A DNA stretch of 64,000 nt from Pseudoalteromonas lipolytica (GCF_900116435.1 NZ_FPAZ01000014.1:62001-126000), one strand, 5' to 3'; positions 26,485 through 35,704 are shown, counted from the first letter of the stretch. Numbers and translations are program-made. Notes: generated by a model not told the origin, from the sequence alone.

Positions 26485-27351
26485 ATGGCAAAGTTATTAA
26501 CAGCAACCAGCCACGATATTGGTGGGCTCGATGTAAAACGCATCTTGCCGCATTTTGACAAAAAAATGGTTGGGCCATTTATCTTTTTTGACCACATGGG
26601 GCCGAATCACTTTCCTCGCGGTGAAGGCATAAATGTGGGGCCTCATCCTCATATTGGCCTTTCAACGCTCACTTATTTGTTTACTGGCAGTATTTACCAT
26701 CGCGATTCACTAGGCAATAGCCTGCAAATAGAACCTGGCGATGTTAACTGGATGACCGCAGGTCGCGGTATAGTGCACTCAGAAAGAGAAAGCCTTGAAG
26801 TGCGTGCAAGCGAGCACGACATTAATGGTCTGCAATGCTGGGTTGCTTTGCCTGAGAGCATGACCGAAATAGCACCGCGATTTGAACATATCAAAAAACA
26901 GCAACTGCCTGAAAAAATAGAAAAAGGAGTGCTGATGCGACTAATCGTGGGTGATGCCTATGGCTTGAGCTCCCCGGTGAAAAGCTACTCACCTATGTTT
27001 TATTTAGATACAGTAGCAGAGCAAGGCAGTTATATTACTAAACCGCATCCTCATCATGAAACCGCTGTGTATGTAATTTATGGTGAAGTTAGTATTGGTG
27101 ATACTCGCTATACTCAAGACAATTTTGTTCTACTCGATGACAGCGAACACGAAATTACGACCCATGTGCATAGCCGCTTTATTTTACTCGGTGGAAGTAA
27201 ATTCAATAAAGTTCCTTATTTACACTGGAACTTTGTTGCATACAGCAAAGAGCGTATCGAGCAAGCAAAACAAGATTGGCAAGCACAGCGCTTTGCTAAA
27301 ATCCCCGGTGATGAGCTTGAATATATTGAGTTGCCCTTTGCTAAAAAGTAA
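26485..27351 (+). CDS. Pirin-family cupin protein
   Basis: About 288 residues in two cupin domains. The N-terminal domain contains the metal-binding cluster GPHPHIGLSTLTYLFTG and a later H-x-E in VHSERE, matching iron-binding pirins; some homologues are quercetin dioxygenases. The C-terminal domain (about 170-275) is the less conserved pirin_C. The ATG at 26485 was chosen because AAGGAG lies 7 bases before it. It is probably co-transcribed with DoxX. Confidence 0.9.
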   Translation: MAKLLTATSHDIGGLDVKRILPHFDKKMVGPFIFFDHMGPNHFPRGEGINVGPHPHIGLSTLTYLFTGSIYHRDSLGNSLQIEPGDVNWMTAGRGIVHSERESLEVRASEHDINGLQCWVALPESMTEIAPRFEHIKKQQLPEKIEKGVLMRLIVGDAYGLSSPVKSYSPMFYLDTVAEQGSYITKPHPHHETAVYVIYGEVSIGDTRYTQDNFVLLDDSEHEITTHVHSRFILLGGSKFNKVPYLHWNFVAYSKERIEQAKQDWQAQRFAKIPGDELEYIELPFAKK

Positions 27352-27426
27352 ACTTTTTTGCAATTTATAGGTACTATCCATTTACAGGCACTAATTAGTA
27401 AGTAACCACGTTAGCAAAGGAATACC

Positions 27427-28314
27427 ATGCTAAGAATCACCCTAGAGCAATGGCGCATGTTTCGTGCTGTTGTTGAGTTTGGTGGCTTTAATCAAGCCGC
27501 ACAAAGCATTCATAAAAGCCAGTCGAGTATTCATAATGCCGTGGGCAAAATTGAATCGGCACTCAATGTAAAATTATTTACTATTCAAGGGCGTAAAACG
27601 GTGCTCACAGAAGCCGGTGAAATGATGCTACGCCGTGCCAATTATTTACTCGATGAAGCTGCCAAAGTCGAAGCGATTGGCCAAACCCTCGGCGAAGGTA
27701 TCGAAAGTAAGCTGCGCATTGCAGTTGATGCCATTTTTCCACAGCAATTACTTTATAAAGTGCTTAACGACACGTCTTCGCAATACCCACAACTGCGTAT
27801 CGAATTGCATGAATCCGTGCTGATGGGTGGCAATGAATTACTTGTAAATGATCAGGTCGATATTGCCATTACAGGTTTTCCGATAGCGGCTGGCTTTCAT
27901 GAAGAGTTATGCAATATTGAATTTATTGCCGTGGCGCATCCAGATCACCCTTTGCATGCGATTGACCGCGAAATAACATTAGAAGATTTAAAATCACACC
28001 GACAAATTGTAGTGCGTGACTCTGCGAATAAACACAAACAAGATGGCGGCTGGCTAGGTGCCGATCAACGTTGGACGGTAACGCATTTACGCACCTCTAT
28101 TGATATGATCAGTAATGGTCTAGGCTTTGCGTGGTTACCAAAAATAGCAATTGAAAAACAACTCGCAGCAGGGCAAATGAAAGCGCTCAATTTAACGCAT
28201 AACAGTAGCCGTAGTGCTAAGTTACATTTGCTCTTCAAAGACGGTGACAAACTGGGTCCCGCAGCACGGGCATTTCTTGGCGAATTACGCTACCAAGTAA
28301 TGGAAAATCTATAG
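27427..28314 (+). CDS. LysR-family transcriptional regulator
   Basis: A 295-residue regulator with N-terminal winged helix-turn-helix (residues ~4-63: FGGFNQAAQSIHKSQSSIHNAVGKIESAL) and a periplasmic-binding-protein-like effector domain from ~90 to 290. AAAGGAA precedes the ATG. Its last six bases overlap the convergent lactonase gene. The co-directional DoxX and pirin genes just upstream are the likeliest targets. Confidence 0.88.
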   Translation: MLRITLEQWRMFRAVVEFGGFNQAAQSIHKSQSSIHNAVGKIESALNVKLFTIQGRKTVLTEAGEMMLRRANYLLDEAAKVEAIGQTLGEGIESKLRIAVDAIFPQQLLYKVLNDTSSQYPQLRIELHESVLMGGNELLVNDQVDIAITGFPIAAGFHEELCNIEFIAVAHPDHPLHAIDREITLEDLKSHRQIVVRDSANKHKQDGGWLGADQRWTVTHLRTSIDMISNGLGFAWLPKIAIEKQLAAGQMKALNLTHNSSRSAKLHLLFKDGDKLGPAARAFLGELRYQVMENL

Positions 28315-29193
28315 TTTAAGCGGTGTTTCAGCGATGCCTTTAACACCCGGCTTTAAAATAAACACGCCCCCGCTGTGCGGGTAATCAGCAAGTACCGACT
28401 CATCCAACCCGACTGCTGCGGTAGTAATTGCCACATGCTCAAGTGCCTCTCCGACAAATGCAACACTGGTAACACGTGGTGCGGGAATACGTAAAAATTG
28501 CACTTGCTCGCCGCGTGGCGAAAAACGATAAACACCATAACCATTCCATGCTGCGACCCATAAGTGGTCGTCATTATCAACCGTCATGCCATCTGGGTAA
28601 CCCATGCTATCGGTAAAACGGATAAACGCATGCTTATTACTAAGTTCGCCCTGTGCACTTAATGAGAAGCGATAGATAGTTTGTTTTTCAGAGTCTGTTG
28701 AGTATAAAAACTGCCCGCATTTACTTACGGCCGGTCCATTACTAATGGTGTAGTGTTGGTCAACGACTTCAGGAGCCTTTCCATGACCAACGCGGTATAA
28801 CTTTCCACTCGGTGCTTGTTCTTGAGAGTCCATCGAGCCAAAAAAACCAAAACCTTGCCGTGATGTTTTACCATCATTTAACCGGTTTTGCTGTGGCTCA
28901 TTGTCGATTGAGTAAAGCAGTTCGCGGCTAAAGTCTTCGCTATTAAGTTTATAGATGCCCTTCGCAAACCCAGCAACAAGTTCACCTTGCTCCGTTTCCA
29001 TTACCCAACAAATGGGTTCTGGCATGGCAAACTGACTTACCCGCATACTTTGGCAGTGCAAACGAAATAAACGCTGACCCAAAATATCAACCCAAAATAC
29101 ACAGTTGTGGGCTTTTGCAAAGTAAGCACCTTCGCCTAATTGGCATTGGCTAGAAATAATTATTTTTAAGGTGGCATCGAGCATAAATTTCAT
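28309..29193 (-). CDS. SMP-30/gluconolactonase-type sugar lactonase
   Basis: A 294-residue six-bladed propeller of the SMP-30/LRE family. Family knowledge: these calcium/zinc enzymes hydrolyse sugar lactones to aldonates. Metal-site residues fit: the Glu in CQLGEGAYF near residue 20, Asn/Asp in RLNDGKTSRQGFGFFGSMD near residue 104, and Asp in SMGYPDGMTVDNDDHLWVA near residue 200. In the arabinose locus, L-arabinono-lactone is the natural candidate substrate, made by the SDR two genes upstream. The TauE/SafE gene ends 27 bases upstream. No dehydratase that would continue an oxidative pathway is present in the window. Confidence 0.85.
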   Translation of the reverse strand: MKFMLDATLKIIISSQCQLGEGAYFAKAHNCVFWVDILGQRLFRLHCQSMRVSQFAMPEPICWVMETEQGELVAGFAKGIYKLNSEDFSRELLYSIDNEPQQNRLNDGKTSRQGFGFFGSMDSQEQAPSGKLYRVGHGKAPEVVDQHYTISNGPAVSKCGQFLYSTDSEKQTIYRFSLSAQGELSNKHAFIRFTDSMGYPDGMTVDNDDHLWVAAWNGYGVYRFSPRGEQVQFLRIPAPRVTSVAFVGEALEHVAITTAAVGLDESVLADYPHSGGVFILKPGVKGIAETPLKL

Positions 29194-29220
29194 TAAATAA
29201 ACAGCTGAACTTTTACCATT

Positions 29221-29928
29221 CTATCTGTGTATAAAAATAAGTGCTAGGCCAGATAAGCCTGCGACCAGCAGTATGATGCTGCGAATTGCTCTTTCGTTTA
29301 AGTTGTTATTAATTACAAAAGACAGTCCCCAGCCAATTAAAATTGCTGGCAGACAAAAGAAAAACAGTTTTACATCCCCCATATCAGCAGAGCCAGTAAG
29401 CATCAGCACAATAATGCCAAATAGGTTTATGAAAACAAAGAATGCACTAAGGTTGGCCTTTATTTTATCTTTATCCTCAGCTTGATAGAGCAGCCCCATC
29501 GGTGCGCCCCCAGCGGAGGTGGTGGTTCCTAAAAACCCCGACGACATAGAAGCTAATAAACTCGTTATGGTCGATATTTTAGGTTTCATACCAATGATAG
29601 ATAATGCGACGACGACTAATATACTCACTCCGAGCAGTAACTGGTACTGCTTAGCATTCACATACCACATCACTGCTGCTGCGAATATAACGCCCATTGC
29701 ACCACCGACTATTGAGATCCCCGTCTGTTTCATATCGATTGACCCTCGGTGCTTTATCATTAACACCGAAGTTAAAAAGAGTGCATTCAAAATCATAGGG
29801 CCAGGCACCAGTTCAGGCATTAACCAATATAGAACTGGCACACACAGCATACCAAGACCAAAGCCAATAACACTTTGCAAGCAAGCACCAATGATCAGAA
29901 TTACATACACGAGTACAAAGTCGGTCAA
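29221..29928 (-). CDS. TauE/SafE-family anion exporter
   Basis: A 235-residue inner-membrane protein with about eight helices and the family features at the start (VIGFGLGMLCVPVLYWLMPE) and middle (SSGFLGTTTSAGGAPMGLLY, an inverted repeat of the same loop). The start is TTG. Characterised relatives export sulfite or organic sulfonates, and others carry organic acids. Placed between the sugar dehydrogenase and lactonase, it might move an aldonate; this is inference. A 130-base gap separates it from the SDR gene. Confidence 0.82.
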   Translation of the reverse strand: MTDFVLVYVILIIGACLQSVIGFGLGMLCVPVLYWLMPELVPGPMILNALFLTSVLMIKHRGSIDMKQTGISIVGGAMGVIFAAAVMWYVNAKQYQLLLGVSILVVVALSIIGMKPKISTITSLLASMSSGFLGTTTSAGGAPMGLLYQAEDKDKIKANLSAFFVFINLFGIIVLMLTGSADMGDVKLFFFCLPAILIGWGLSFVINNNLNERAIRSIILLVAGLSGLALIFIHR

Positions 29929-29984
29929 ACTTTCTTACCACCTTAGAAAAATAGGGGAGATGGTAACAATACCAACCCATATTT

Positions 29985-30001
29985 TATTATTATAGTATCA
30001 T
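29985..30001 (-). promoter_or_regulatory. Weak candidate operator before the TauE/SafE gene
   Basis: TATTATTATAGTATCAT resembles the recurrent arabinose-locus motif only partly (GATACTATAATAAT on the minus strand). It lies about 60-75 bases before the TauE/SafE start in the only sizeable gap of this minus-strand run. Listed as weak support for joint control. Confidence 0.2.
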
Positions 30002-30058
30002 TTGTTTTATTGAAAAAATTTTATCGCAAGTCAGTCATTTTGCAATGTATAAATGCAA

Positions 30059-30838
30059 TTAAGTCCAACCTGCGTCTACGATTAATGATTGTGCTGTCAT
30101 CATCCGACTATCATCAGCAGCCAGAAATAATGCTGCATTAACAATGTGGTCGGGTTGTATTGTTTCGTTTATACACTGGCTTAAACGAACGTCTTCAACC
30201 ATCTCTGGGGTTAACCAATGAGTAATTTGACGCTCTGTCATTACCCATCCAGGAACCAAGGTATTAACCCGAATATTGTCTTTGCCATACGAGGCTGCTA
30301 AAGAACGCGTCAGGCCTTCAATACCCGCTTTAGCAGTGGTGTAAGCAGGCATTCCTGTTTGCTTAATGCGCCAACTTACCGACCCCATATTGATAATACT
30401 TCCCCCACCTAAACGCTGCATATGCGCCACAACAGCCTGTGAAGAAAAGAAACAAGGGCGTAAGTTAACAGCAAACTTGTCTTCCCAATATTTTACATCC
30501 ATGTTTTCTGCTGCATGGCGTGTGTCATCGGCTGCATTATTAATTAATACCCCAATATCGCCCTGTTGCTGACGGGTTTGCTCTATAGCGGCTTGCAATG
30601 CCTCAACATCACGAATATCACAATAGATAAACTGCGGATCAAACTCATATTTACCCGCAAGCTTTGCGCACAAAGCCTCGCTTTGCTGCTTTGCAATATC
30701 AACAAAGGTGACTTTTGCGCCTTGCTCACAGAAGCGCGTTACCATTACTTCACCAATTCCCGTCGCTCCGCCTGTAATAAATACACTTTTTCCGGCAAGG
30801 CTGGCGTAAACTGTTTTAAGCTCATTTGAATTTGGCAT
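30059..30838 (-). CDS. SDR-family sugar dehydrogenase (candidate L-arabinose 1-dehydrogenase)
   Basis: A 259-residue classical short-chain dehydrogenase. The nucleotide site TGGATGIGE lies at about residues 21-29, the acidic residue in VTFVDIAKQQ favours NAD, the INNAAD motif is near residue 94, catalytic Ser is in INMGSVSW, and YTTAK gives the Tyr/Lys pair near residue 165. It is downstream of the GntR regulator and upstream of the lactonase; oxidation of L-arabinose to its lactone is inferred from this context and not from substrate-specific residues. Confidence 0.8.
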   Translation of the reverse strand: MPNSNELKTVYASLAGKSVFITGGATGIGEVMVTRFCEQGAKVTFVDIAKQQSEALCAKLAGKYEFDPQFIYCDIRDVEALQAAIEQTRQQQGDIGVLINNAADDTRHAAENMDVKYWEDKFAVNLRPCFFSSQAVVAHMQRLGGGSIINMGSVSWRIKQTGMPAYTTAKAGIEGLTRSLAASYGKDNIRVNTLVPGWVMTERQITHWLTPEMVEDVRLSQCINETIQPDHIVNAALFLAADDSRMMTAQSLIVDAGWT

Positions 30839-30885
30839 GATAACCTTTTGTTTTTTACAGTATTTACAACGTTGAGTAGCGAAAC

Positions 30886-31611
30886 TTATTGAGCTGCAGC
30901 TTCTTTGTCTGCAATTTCTTTTTCGATAAACGCCATCGCTTCATCAATCATGTACGTCATCATATTTTTCGCACGCTCAGGGTCACCACTGACAATCGCG
31001 TTATACACTTTAAAGTGCTCTTCAGCGATGGCTTGTTTATTACCTTTAGCGGGTGTTGTGTGCTGAATACTGACATGCAATGCAGTACGAATAAAGTCAC
31101 GTAATTGATAGAAAAAACGGTTACCACTGGCGTGCAAAATTGCCGTGTGGAACGCAAGGTCTGGCTCGTGCATTACGCCTTCAGGTTCATCGGCAGCCGC
31201 TTGCATTTTATCGAGCGCCATTTTAATTTCAGCAATCGCAGCTTGGTCACCTTTTCGTGCTGCCAACGCCGCTGCTTGTGGCTCAATAGCTAAGCGTACT
31301 TGCAAGAACTCTTTCAGTACGTAAAGTGACGGACTGCTCTCAAGTAACCATTTTAATACGCTGGTGTCGTATAAGTTCCAGTTATCCGCCGGTTCAACAC
31401 GGATCCCTTGTCGTGGACGAGAAGAAATTAATCCCTTTGCAGCCAACATTTTAACTGCTTCACGAACAGCTGTGCGGCTTATACCATACACTTCGCACAA
31501 CTGTGCTTCGGTTGGTAACCCCGTCTCAGTATTATAATCACCAACAATAATTGCTTTACCAAGTTCATTGGTAACTTGTTGTGATAAGTTCAAATTCTCT
31601 AAACGCGCCAT
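30886..31611 (-). CDS. GntR/FadR-family regulator, candidate arabinose repressor
   Basis: A 241-residue regulator. The winged helix is at residues ~8-75 (LPTEAQLCEVYGISRTAVRE, then GLISSRPRQGIRV) and an all-helical FadR-type (FCD) ligand domain spans ~95-225, with metal-ligand-type residues in EPDLAFHTAILHASGN. It is divergent from the SSS symporter and 47 bases upstream of the SDR gene. It is the only obvious sugar-type regulator in the locus and no AraC-type protein is present, so I propose it controls the arabinan/arabinose genes. Effector unknown. Confidence 0.85.
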   Translation of the reverse strand: MARLENLNLSQQVTNELGKAIIVGDYNTETGLPTEAQLCEVYGISRTAVREAVKMLAAKGLISSRPRQGIRVEPADNWNLYDTSVLKWLLESSPSLYVLKEFLQVRLAIEPQAAALAARKGDQAAIAEIKMALDKMQAAADEPEGVMHEPDLAFHTAILHASGNRFFYQLRDFIRTALHVSIQHTTPAKGNKQAIAEEHFKVYNAIVSGDPERAKNMMTYMIDEAMAFIEKEIADKEAAAQ

Positions 31612-31632
31612 GTGTGTTCCTCTAAAGATCTA

Positions 31633-31648
31633 GGTAATATAATACATC
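31633..31648. promoter_or_regulatory. Candidate arabinose-locus operator at the gntR start
   Basis: GGTAATATAATACATC; on the minus strand this reads GATGTATTATATTACC and aligns with the motif TTGTATKATAAT seen at other promoters here. It lies 22-37 bases upstream of the regulator's ATG, which would suit autoregulation. Confidence 0.4.
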
Positions 31649-31800
31649 TATAAAGCTATTCCGTCATCCTGCAAATAGTTGATTAAAATCAATAACAAAA
31701 CATTAAAAAGACAGAACCTCTTATTATAACCGCGCGTAGTCGTCACTTTTTTATATATCCAGTGTCACCTTATTTTAACAAATCACTTTCACTCACCTAA

Positions 31801-31817
31801 TTTATAATATAATATTT
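31801..31817. promoter_or_regulatory. Candidate operator before the SSS symporter
   Basis: TTTATAATATAATATTT lies about 53-69 bases before the symporter ATG. It is AT-rich and only a loose match to the locus motif, so it is supported mainly by its position. Confidence 0.25.
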
Positions 31818-31869
31818 TTAACCGACAATTAAAAACAACATTCTCTTTCATAATTAGGTGGAACACACA

Positions 31870-33498
31870 ATGGTCGAACTAAGTACCTTAGACTGGGCAG
31901 TGCTGGCAGGATTTTTTGTCCTGTTATTAGGCGTTGTCGTCATGTCTATGCGACAAAAAGAAGAAGACACCGCTGACTACTTTTTGGCGGGTCGTAATGC
32001 AAGCTGGTTAGTAATTGGTGCCTCTATTTTCGCATCAAACATCGGCTCAGAACATTTAGTCGGATTATCTGGTTCTGGCGCTCAATCAGGTATGGCACTC
32101 GCCCATTGGGAAATGCAGTCGTGGATTATTCTATTACTCGGTTGGATTTTTGTGCCTTTCTATTGGAGTAGCAAGGTCTACACCATGCCTGAGTTTCTAG
32201 AACGTCGCTTTAATTCTAAGTCGCGAACTTTCTTATCTGTTATCTCATTAATCAGCTACGTATTAACAAAAGTCGCCGTGACCGTGTATGCCGGTGGTAT
32301 CGCCTTTAAAACCATTTTAGGAATTGAGAGTATTTGGGGTATCGATTTCTTTTGGATTTCTGCCATTGGTTTAGTGGTGATCACCGGGATTTATACTGTT
32401 CTAGGGGGCATGAAAGCCATTATGTGGACCTCGGTGCTGCAAACGCCAGTGTTGATCATTGGTTCACTGGTCATTTTAGTTGTTGGTCTTGATAAAGTCG
32501 GCGGCTGGGCAGAAGTTGAACGCTTAAATGACGTTAATATGCACCTTATTCGCAGCGCATCAGACACTGAATTCCCTTGGCCTGGGATTATCTTTGGCTC
32601 GTTTATTATCGGTTTTTGGTATTGGTGTACCGATCAGTATATTGTGCAACGCGTACTCTCTGCGAAAGGGATTAAAGAAGCACGTCGCGGGACGATGTTT
32701 GCGGGTTATTTAAAACTCCTCCCTGTGTTTATTTTCTTAGTGCCGGGCATGATTGCTTACGCTCTGAATGCAAAAGGAATTATTAGTTACGAAAGCGCTG
32801 ACCAAGCATTTCCTACGTTAGTCGCTGAGCTGTTACCTGCGGGTGTGAAAGGAATTGTGATTGGTGGCTTAGTCGCAGCACTGATGAGCTCGCTCGCTTC
32901 GCTATTCAATTCATCAGCCACTTTATTTACGATCGACTTTTATAAAAAGTTTAAGCCAGAATCAAGCGAAAAACACCTTCTAAAAGTAGGCAGAATGGCC
33001 ACTATCGTTATCGTTGTACTCGGGCTGTTGTGGATACCCGTAATGAGCTTAATTGCCGATGTACTTTATGAATATCTACAGAGTGTTCAATCATTAATTG
33101 CACCAGGCATCGCGGCTGTATTCTTACTCGGTTTATGTAGTAAGCGCATAACGCCAACAGCGGGGTTTGTTGGTCTTGTGTCTGGTTTCGTACTGGGTAT
33201 GATCCGCTTAGTATTATTACCCTTTAAAGATGATTTAACGGGTTCATGGTTTGCATGGATAACGACAATGAACTGGTTGTACTACTGTATCCTGCTGTTT
33301 GTTGTGGTTGTCGTTATTATGATTGTGGTGAGTATCTTCACTAAACAAGCAGATGAAGAGCAATTAAAAGGCCTTACTTTCTCAAGCCTAGACAAAGCAA
33401 CACTCAAAGAGGTCGCCGAGGGTTTAGATAAGTGGGATTACATCCATACAGCGGGCATTTTAGGCATAACTGCCTTTATATATTACCGCTTTTGGTAA
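31870..33498 (+). CDS. Sodium:solute symporter (SSS family), candidate L-arabinose transporter
   Basis: About 542 residues with roughly 14 helices. SSS features are clear: DYFLAGRNASWLVIGASIFASNIGSEHLVG near residue 35, a sodium-site region GGLVAALMSSLASLFNSSATL near residue 340, and ADQAFPTLVAELLP. It resembles the SglT-like sugar branch. The ATG at 31870 is preferred to a GTG four codons upstream because AGGTGGA serves as ribosome site. It is divergent from the GntR regulator and is closed by a strong terminator. Sodium-driven uptake of arabinose or a short arabino-oligosaccharide is inferred from context. Confidence 0.87.
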   Translation: MVELSTLDWAVLAGFFVLLLGVVVMSMRQKEEDTADYFLAGRNASWLVIGASIFASNIGSEHLVGLSGSGAQSGMALAHWEMQSWIILLLGWIFVPFYWSSKVYTMPEFLERRFNSKSRTFLSVISLISYVLTKVAVTVYAGGIAFKTILGIESIWGIDFFWISAIGLVVITGIYTVLGGMKAIMWTSVLQTPVLIIGSLVILVVGLDKVGGWAEVERLNDVNMHLIRSASDTEFPWPGIIFGSFIIGFWYWCTDQYIVQRVLSAKGIKEARRGTMFAGYLKLLPVFIFLVPGMIAYALNAKGIISYESADQAFPTLVAELLPAGVKGIVIGGLVAALMSSLASLFNSSATLFTIDFYKKFKPESSEKHLLKVGRMATIVIVVLGLLWIPVMSLIADVLYEYLQSVQSLIAPGIAAVFLLGLCSKRITPTAGFVGLVSGFVLGMIRLVLLPFKDDLTGSWFAWITTMNWLYYCILLFVVVVVIMIVVSIFTKQADEEQLKGLTFSSLDKATLKEVAEGLDKWDYIHTAGILGITAFIYYRFW

Positions 33499-33520
33499 AC
33501 ATTTCGTTCCCAAAGTTGTA

Positions 33521-33547
33521 GGGCGCCAATTGGCGCCCTTTTTTTAA
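33521..33547 (+). terminator. Intrinsic terminator after the SSS symporter
   Basis: GGGCGCCAATTGGCGCCC is a perfect 18-base palindrome followed by a long T tract. The minus-strand GH43 gene ends just beyond it. Confidence 0.9.
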
Positions 33548-33554
33548 AAATTTT

Positions 33555-34583
33555 TTAATCAGCTAGCTGTGGTGAAAACACAGGAAACCCATCTTTATCC
33601 CATGTAATAATGCGTGCTCGCGCATGGCGATTTGGATCCGTCAATGGCGTGCCTTTTAGCTCTTTATAATCGCGGCTATGGTAAATTAGCAAATCGGTCA
33701 CGCCATCTTCCGCTTTTACAAAGCTGTTATGACCCGGACCAAAGCGACCAACTTCAGCGTGGGTAGTAAAAACAGGCTCTGGCTTTTTATGCCAACTTTT
33801 AGGGTCAAGTAAATCATCATTTACATTTGCCCATAGCAAGCCCATCGCATAACGATGATCAGTGGCACTGGCCGAGTAGGTCACAAAAATTTTATCTCCA
33901 CGCGTTATTACAGCAGCCCCTTCATTCACTTTATAGCCTTGTACTTCCCACTCAAGGGTCGGCTCAGTAATCGCGATAACAGGCTCTTTAATTGACGTTG
34001 GCGAGTCCATTTCTGCTAACCACAAGGCCGAGTTGTATGTGGCAGGCTGGTTTTGCTGTGCCCAAATCATGTAGCGTTTGCCTTTATGAGTAAAACTGGT
34101 CGCATCAAGAGAGAAGCTATCTAGGTGACTCATAACCTGCCCCATTTCTTGCCAGTCGCCTTGCATAGGATCAACGTGGTCATTTTTAAGTGCATACATA
34201 CGAATACTAAAAGGCTTTTCAATGTCACCGGCCGCAAAGTAAATGTACCAACTGCCATCAATGTGGTGCAGCTCAGGCGCCCAAATGTTAATACTCATAG
34301 GGCCTTTATCATGCTTTTGCCAAATAACTTTTGGCTCGGCTAGTTTTAAGTCATTTAAGCGACATGCTTGGCGTAGTTCAATTTCATCAAACATCGGTGA
34401 ACTACCAATAAAGGTATAACATCCGGTTTTTTCATCACGCACTAACCAAGGATCGGCACGCTTAAGTACAATAGGGTTATCAATTGGCGCGACGGTCTTG
34501 CTACTATTAGCATCAGCAAAGGCTGGCACTGACGAAGCGCTTAACACGGTAAGTAACGTAAGCCGCGATAATTTTTTGAGCAT
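33555..34583 (-). CDS. Secreted GH43 exo-alpha-L-arabinofuranosidase (subfamily 26 type)
   Basis: A 342-residue protein with signal peptide (cleavage near AFADA, residue 23) and a single five-bladed propeller. The GH43 catalytic residues are placed as expected: base Asp in LKRADPWLV near residue 43, pKa modulator Asp in SFSLDATSFTH near residue 157, and acid Glu in KVNEGAAV near residue 218. The sequence resembles GH43_26 exo-1,5-alpha-L-arabinofuranosidases that release arabinose from arabinan ends. It is divergent from the endo-arabinanase at 34688, with a shared operator-like site. Confidence 0.83.
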   Translation of the reverse strand: MLKKLSRLTLLTVLSASSVPAFADANSSKTVAPIDNPIVLKRADPWLVRDEKTGCYTFIGSSPMFDEIELRQACRLNDLKLAEPKVIWQKHDKGPMSINIWAPELHHIDGSWYIYFAAGDIEKPFSIRMYALKNDHVDPMQGDWQEMGQVMSHLDSFSLDATSFTHKGKRYMIWAQQNQPATYNSALWLAEMDSPTSIKEPVIAITEPTLEWEVQGYKVNEGAAVITRGDKIFVTYSASATDHRYAMGLLWANVNDDLLDPKSWHKKPEPVFTTHAEVGRFGPGHNSFVKAEDGVTDLLIYHSRDYKELKGTPLTDPNRHARARIITWDKDGFPVFSPQLAD

Positions 34584-34621
34584 AATGTGTCCTGTATTTC
34601 GCTTTTATTTTATTGTTAATA

Positions 34622-34641
34622 TTGTATTACATATTATATAG
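34622..34641. promoter_or_regulatory. Candidate operator between the two divergent GH43 genes
   Basis: TTGTATTACATATTATATAG begins with the motif start TTGTATTA found at other promoters of the locus. It is centred in the 104-base gap between the two GH43 starts (34583 and 34688), so one site could serve both. Confidence 0.4.
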
Positions 34642-34687
34642 TAGACGAATGAACACAAAAGTTAAAACAACAAAAAGGTATTCGATC

Positions 34688-35692
34688 ATGAGACCCGCAC
34701 ACCAAGTGACACGAGCAATGAAGTGGCTTTCAACTGGACTACTTATCTCAGCAGCTGCAGTGTCTGCAAAACAGGTAGAAGTACACGATCCAGTTATGGC
34801 CAAAGAAGGCGACACGTATTATGTATTTAGTACAGGCCCTGGCATTACCTATTATGAATCAAAAGATTTAACTAACTGGAAACTCACTGGCCGCGTCTTT
34901 AAAGACGAGCCTAGCTGGGCAAAACGCGTGTCACCTAATTTCGGTGGCCATCTGTGGGCACCGGATGTGTACGAGAAAAATGGCAAGTTTTACCTATATT
35001 ACTCTGTTTCTGCATTTGGTAAAAACACCTCAGCAATTGGTGTAACGGTAAACGACACTCTTGACCCATCATCACCTGACTACAAGTGGATTGATTACGG
35101 TATTGTGGTTGAGTCAGTGCCTGAGCGTGATGATTGGAACGCTATCGACCCAGCTATTATCGAAGATGACAATGGCACACCTTGGATGAGCTTTGGTTCG
35201 TTTTGGGGTGGTTTAAAATTAGTGCAACTAGATGATGACATGGTGCGCTTAGCACAGCCTGAAAAGTGGCATCACATTGCCAGCCGTCCAAACACGGAGC
35301 ATGGCCCAATTGAAGCGCCTTATATCTTTAAAAAGAATGGCTATTACTATCTGTTTGTGTCATTTGATAAATGCTGTCAAGGTATTGAGAGTACTTACAA
35401 TGTTCGCGTTGGTCGCAGTAAAAACGTTGAAGGTCCTTATTTAGATCAGCAAGGTCGCTCTCTGGTTGATGGCGGTGGTAGCTTAGTGATTGAAGGTAAC
35501 AAAGAGTGGGCAGCCCTTGGTCACAATGCCGCTTACACGTTTGATGGTAAAGACTACCTCGTGTTGCACGCCTATGAAACAGCCGATAACGGCGTACAAA
35601 AGCTACGAATTTTACCGATGAGCTGGAAAAACGATTGGCCGGTTGTAAACCCAGCCGACCTAAACAAGCTTAAAACCACACTTATAAAGTAA
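34688..35692 (+). CDS. Secreted GH43 endo-1,5-alpha-L-arabinanase
   Basis: About 334 residues with signal peptide (cleavage near VSAKQ, residue ~29). Catalytic GH43 residues: Asp in EVHDPVMAKEGDTYYVFST, Asp in WNAIDPAIIEDDNG, and Glu in HGPIEAPYIFKKNGYYYLF. The long segment WAPDVYEKNGKFYLYYSVSA and the VSFDKCC stretch are typical of endo-arabinanases of subfamily 5. The ATG at 34688 follows AAAGG by about 9 bases; earlier in-frame starts would fall in the promoter/operator region. It cuts the alpha-1,5-arabinan backbone outside the cytoplasm. Confidence 0.88.
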   Translation: MRPAHQVTRAMKWLSTGLLISAAAVSAKQVEVHDPVMAKEGDTYYVFSTGPGITYYESKDLTNWKLTGRVFKDEPSWAKRVSPNFGGHLWAPDVYEKNGKFYLYYSVSAFGKNTSAIGVTVNDTLDPSSPDYKWIDYGIVVESVPERDDWNAIDPAIIEDDNGTPWMSFGSFWGGLKLVQLDDDMVRLAQPEKWHHIASRPNTEHGPIEAPYIFKKNGYYYLFVSFDKCCQGIESTYNVRVGRSKNVEGPYLDQQGRSLVDGGGSLVIEGNKEWAALGHNAAYTFDGKDYLVLHAYETADNGVQKLRILPMSWKNDWPVVNPADLNKLKTTLIK

Positions 35693-35704
35693 TTATTCAA
35701 ACAC

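Noticed and set aside
4566..27380. Shared string ATAGGTACTATCCA near 4568 and 27368
   Set aside because: Two copies of a string this short are expected by chance in 64 kb, and the surrounding bases do not match, so it is not called as a repeat.
31801..31830. AT-only stretch before the SSS symporter as a possible UP element or curved DNA
   Set aside because: Composition alone cannot separate this from a loose operator match; listed only as a weak operator candidate.
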